Source: Sipunculus nudus (taxonomy: Eukaryota; Annelida; Sipuncula; Golfingiida; Sipunculidae). Taken from it: 64,000 nt of DNA. A model generated the notes under the pieces. The model made no database searches, was not told where the DNA came from, and worked only from the letters and a program-made list of their open reading frames with translations. Position 1 is the first letter of the stretch; each line of letters opens with the position of its first letter. Shown here piece after piece: positions 51,001 through 57,000 of the stretch. The stretch is taken from positions 30,908,214 through 30,972,213 of the forward strand of contig CM049320.1 of the NCBI GenBank assembly GCA_026874595.1, given 5' to 3'. A program made the position numbers and the translations under genes.

Positions 51001-54000
51001 GCGCCACCTACATTCAAGTTTAAGCTGCAGACATCCAAGCTCATATCTCGGGGAACCCTTTGACCAGTTGGGCCAAAATTTTGCACGTGTACAGATCTCC
51101 CATAGCCCTTTATCATATGCAAAACTGGTGGTGCCATCTGCAACCGTTTTTGCACAGCGTCCACCTGTTCATCTGCCTTGTGATAAAATTACTTATATCT
51201 TGGCAGTGGTTTGACTTATCCACCTGATATTTTGCATGTTTATACATCCCTGACAGCTTTCTTGATTTTATGACAGGTGGCGCCACCTACATTCAGATTT
51301 ATGCTGCAGACATTGAAGCTCATATCTCAGGAACCATTTGACTGATTGGGCAAAAATTTTGCATGTTTATACATCTCACATAGCTCTTTATCATAGGCAA
51401 AATTGGTGGCGCCACCTGCAATCATTATTGCACAGCATCGGTCTGTTTGTTTGCCATGGGATAAAATCACTCATATCTCAGCAGTGGTTTGACATATCTG
51501 CCTAAAATTTTGCAGGTTTATACATCTTGGATAGCTTTCTGGATTTTGTGGCAGATGGTGCCACTTACATTTATATATACATATTTCGGCTGCAGACATC
51601 CAGGCTATTATGCAACACACCTCACTCTATTTCCCCTTGCCATTCAATCCATGCCTCACTTCACCTTTCCCACTCTGATTTTGGCGGATTGTTGACTACC
51701 CATATTCTAGTTTTTGTGTTGTGTGCACCCATGCCAGAATTTCAGCAGTGATGTTTGTGTAATTGTTTCTTATACAAAATGTTTAGTACTTGCATTGTTC
51801 ATATACATGAGAAGTAATGGTCCAGCATTGAAGCATTATACCTGGTGTATTTTCCAATGCACAGTTTCGCATTAGGCCTGTAGGCCTTGTTATAGCATTT
51901 TATTTATGTTAAAATATTAAATGTGTATTATTATGCTTCACTTCATGTCCATTAATCTATAATTTACAGGGTTTCATAATTTCCTAGTGGATATATTTAC
52001 ATGCATATTACAGTCAATTAGTTGAAATAGGTTCTGAAACTTTTACAAATTGTGATCATGAGAGGCTCCTGCATCTTTCTTGTAGTCCATAAAAGTGCAC
52101 AGCCAACACAACCACTAGGATTTTATAAAAATATGCTCAGAATCAAATTCAGTTTAGTGTCATGACCCACAGGTCCAATGTTTTCATATTTTAGAATTTT
52201 TAGCTCAGCTGATAATAAGTCATATCAGCGTTAGTCCTTTGTCTGTCATCCATTCATTAACAGGGCACATTTTGAAACTGTCGGACCTATGAATATAAAA
52301 TTATACATAGAGCTAGATGTCCCTAAGATCTCCTACCGAACCGAAACTGAGTCACTGCAACTTTGCTCATTGAGAAATAAAGGAAAAACCTCTGTTTTCC
52401 AGTTAAAACCCATTGTTACACTTCAAAACGACCCACTATGAAAACCAGTGGTTTTAATGTTTTACTATTAAATAGAACCATTTTTGCATGTTTTTTCATA
52501 TTTACATGCCAGAAATTAGGTCAATATTGTGTAAATTGATGAAATTATGGGCTCAAAATAATTCACTTCGTATAAAATCAGGAAATATATTTATTCACTT
52601 AACATAATAATAAAGCTGGAGACTTTTTTCCCAAAGGATATAACTTTATATAATCAAGACTCAATTATATAGTAGAAATCAGATCAGAATCTGTAAATTT
52701 TTATAAGTTTTTAGCACAATTGTAAAATCAGTTCCTTAAATTTTGCCCAACTCTTACCATGGCACATTTTTAGCTCATCTGACTGTAGGTCATCTGAGCT
52801 TTAGTGATCATCCTTTGTCCATCAGCCTGTAACCTCCATGCTGTGTTCTGTTATTGTCCAATAGCCTGACATGAGCCCATGACAGTTCCTTATCAGCTGG
52901 GCAACGGCTATCAGCCAGTCACAGGCAGCTAAGGACTCAACCCTCTGCCCCTCTTGGGTAAAACTGTCTTGCCCCAGCAACCCCCCGTCTCTTTTCATCA
53001 AGCAGTGGACCCATGCCTGCCACAGAAGGCAGGCATATGGGTCCACTGCTCGATGGAAAGAGACTGGGGGTCCATATTACACCCCTTACAGAGCAATAAT
53101 GCACGTTAATGCAATAATTGATTTTGTTTATAATTCTTTTATTGTAAAGCTGTTTTCACTCCATTTTTCAAAATTTTACTTGAGATAGTAATTCAAGGGG
53201 TAATTATTCCTGAGGTTTAAAGAAATTAATTTCCATTTAATTTCCATTTAATTTCCAATTAAAATAAAATAAAACCTAATAGTAAACATAATGTAATAAT
53301 ATATGATCCAAATTATGGATAGATAATGGTGCAATTTAGAATTGTCAATTCTTAATCAAGTTATATTTCAGATATTTATTTGTTTGCAACTTTATAAAAT
53401 GTTTTGAGTGATAAAAAATAAATACATCTGTATGCAAAATGTGATGCTATATGAGCAAAATAAGGGCTAAATGATACACTGAAGAATTGTAAATCAATTT
53501 ATATATTTAGATACATGTAAATATGTTATATTGCTAATTCAAACAAATTTAAACCTTGCAAAAGATTTTATATAATAATAAAATGAGGATCTAATGCAGA
53601 GATTAATTTGTTCATTATTTTTCTGCCTCAGCAGACTCTGAATGGGAAATAAAGTGAACAGCTTTGTCCTCCTTGTATTGTTAATGTTTTAATTGAAAAT
53701 TATAAATTAAGATTAATTAAATTGAAAAATAGTGTCATATTATAAAAAAATTAGGATCTAACTCAACATGTGTGTCAATTGCTGAACTATCAACAACTTA
53801 TCAAAGAGCCAACCAATGATCATGGTAAATAGTAAAGGTCCTATGTTTTTAAACTGCTCACATTGGTTCAGTTAGAATACACATTGTCAGATCACAAAAC
53901 ATTATTTTGCAACAATTCCTTATTCATCAATTCAAACCAATCATATCAGCCAACCATGGCCTATATTATCTCTTCCTCTCAGACTTTATCTCAGTTAGTT

Positions 54001-57000
54001 TTTTTTGTTTTTTTTTTAATAGATTTTTAGCGAACCTGTGAGCTTATGCGATGGTGTGGCGTCGTCCAGCGTCCCTTGTCCGTCATCCGTCATTTGTCAT
54101 CCGTCGTCTGTACGTTAACCCATACTATCTTGAAAACGGCAAGTGTTAGCATCAAGAAATTTTCTGCAAAAAATTAGTCATCTAAAAAACTCTATCGGAT
54201 TTTGCTTATTTTTTGGCTAACTGCATTTTTTTAGATTTTATAGAGAAAAAGCTAAAAAATCTTTAAAAATCTTCTTCTAAAAAAAAATCTTAAAAAACTG
54301 TTCAGCCAAATTGTCTAATATTTCACAGAAATGATCCCTGGAACAATCTCTCTCAAGTTTGTTCGAATGGTTTAAGTTCGATGATTTTTGGCCAAGTTAC
54401 AGCTCATGGAACTTAGTCATCTGTCCAAAAAAGCATACTAAAATTACAATCTTAGAAACGGCTTGAGCTGTCATCACCAAATTTTATGCCAATGTTGGTC
54501 ATATGAGTCATGTCTGAAATTCAGGTATTGGTGGCGCCACCTGCATCAGCCTTTTTTGAACGGGGTCATCAGTGCCCATATCATACTGACAGCTACAAAA
54601 AACTTCTTCTCTGAAAACATTTGGCCAAATTGTTTAATATCGCACAGAAATGATCCTAGGGTAGTGCTTTCTGAGGTTTGTTCAAATGGTCTCAGTTCAG
54701 TGACTTTTGGCTGAGTTATGGGAAGCTGAATTTAGTCATATTCCATAACAGCCCATTTTAGCTCAGTTGCTACAAAGATCTTCTTCTCGAAAACCACTGG
54801 GCCAAATTCTTAAATCTCAAACATTAATTATCCTTAGATGTTGATAATTCAAGTTTGTTCAAATGGTTTTGGTTCAGTGATTTTTGGCTGAGTTATTGGA
54901 AACTTAACTTAGCCATTTTGCTTTATTTTCCCATATGAGTTATAAAACTGCAAAACGTTTTTTGACTGATGCCACTGAGGCCAATTTGTTTAATATTTTA
55001 CAAGAATAATTCCCTGAATAATTCTTATAATAATTGTCTTTTATGGTGTCAAAGAATGAATTTTGACTGAATAATAAAGATTGAATTGAGTCATTTTACC
55101 ATATAGGTTAGCTGTGTGAAGCCGTATATCTAGCCTGGAACCAGTTTACCAGCATCTGTTACATCATGCCTCCAGACATATAGATTTCAGGTTATCTTTG
55201 GTTGTTATTGACAAGAATGTTTTTTTTTTAAACTTTTAAAAAATGTAGATTTATGATTTTAGATATTCCTCATGCCAGGCAATGTTTACAATCACAGGTA
55301 TAAGTTAACCCATACTATTTCGAAAATGACTGGAGCTAGCATCTTGAAATTTAATGCAAAAAATTAGCCATCTGAAAAAAATCTGCATTTTCTTAGATTT
55401 TATAGAGAAAAGGCTAAAAACCGTTAAAAATCTTCACCTCTGAAATGGTCAAGCCAATTTGTTCAATATTTCACAGAAATAATCTTTTATACCATCTCTC
55501 TCAAGTTTGTTCAAATAGTTCAAGTTCTGTGAATTTTGGCCAAATTACGGGAAGTTGAACCCAGTCATCTGTCCAAAAAAGCATACTAAAATGACAATCT
55601 CAGAAACAGCCAGAGCTATCATCACCAAATTTTATGCCAGTGTTGGTCACATGAGTCATATATGAAATTCAGGTTTTGGTGGCACAACCTGCATTGACAA
55701 ATTTTTGTACGGGGGTCATTGGTCATCTGTATATCAACCCATAATTTCTCAGGAATTGCAGGAGCTAACATCCCCAGATTTTATGCAATTATCTGTCACA
55801 TATAAAATTTTGTGGGTTTCAGCTTATGTTTTTGCTATCTGCATTTACTTAGAATTTAAAGGGGAAAAGCTGAAAAACCTTTAAAAGTCTTCTTGTAAAC
55901 TGTTCAGCCAAATTGTTCAATATTTTACAGAAATGATCCCAGAGGCAAGCACTCTCGAGTTTGTTCAAATGGTTTGCATTTGATTAGTGGAGTTAAATGA
56001 ATTTGAACGGTCATTTGGCCAAGTAAGCATACTGACATAGTTATCTCAGAAATGACAAAAGCTAGCATTACCAAGTATTGTGCAAATGTTGGTCACATGA
56101 CTCATAGTTTAAGTTGTGCCATCTACATTGACCTGTTTTTTATGGGCAAAAACCTCATAATTTTAGCCTCTTTCAGCTTAAAATGTTTATGATGAAACTG
56201 TCAAGTTGAATCATTCAGTTTTTCAAAAGAATTATTGTAGGACATGGTTCTTTCAATAATATCAGAAAAACTTAAGTTGGTTCAATGGCCATTATTATGT
56301 CTAACTCAAACTGAGGACTGCAAAACTGTTCTTCTACAAAATTATTGTTTCAATTATAACTTCTGTTACATGGCACAAAAATTATTCTTAGGTGGCCTTT
56401 GTTCAAGTTTACTTGAATGATTTTTGGCAGAATTTTTGGACCTTTAACAATGAAAGAACTGAATCTTTTATTTTTCTAGATATTTTGATAAAAAGTTTAT
56501 GAATATTTCAGCTTGAAAAAAAAGCATTTTAGCCAAAGTCTTTCAGTATGTGTAAACAGATTTGCCAACAGGCCAAGATTGTGTCTGTTTATTTACATAG
56601 GTTAAGAAACTGCCAACTGTTTCAGATTTGACAGTAGATCAAGAGTTCATTCAGTCCAGCCAGATATAGGTCAAGATTTCAGTCAGTGCAGCCAAGCACA
56701 AGGCATGTGATCCCCTCATTGGTGACATGTGAACACCTCATGGGCTCCATGTGATCACCTCATGGGTGTCATGCCCCTCAGGGCTGCATGTGGAGCCAAT
56801 CTATTTATAGCTTTGGCAGACTGCCAACTGTATCAGATTAGGCAACAGGTCAAGAGTTCACTCAGTGCAGCCAGGTACAGGTCAAAAGTTCACCCAGTCT
56901 AGCCAGGTGCAGGTCATGAGTTCACTCAGTGCAGTAGCCTGAGCTAGCATATTTGTCACAGTTCACTCAGGGCAACTGCCTTTCTTACCTAAGCGAGGTC

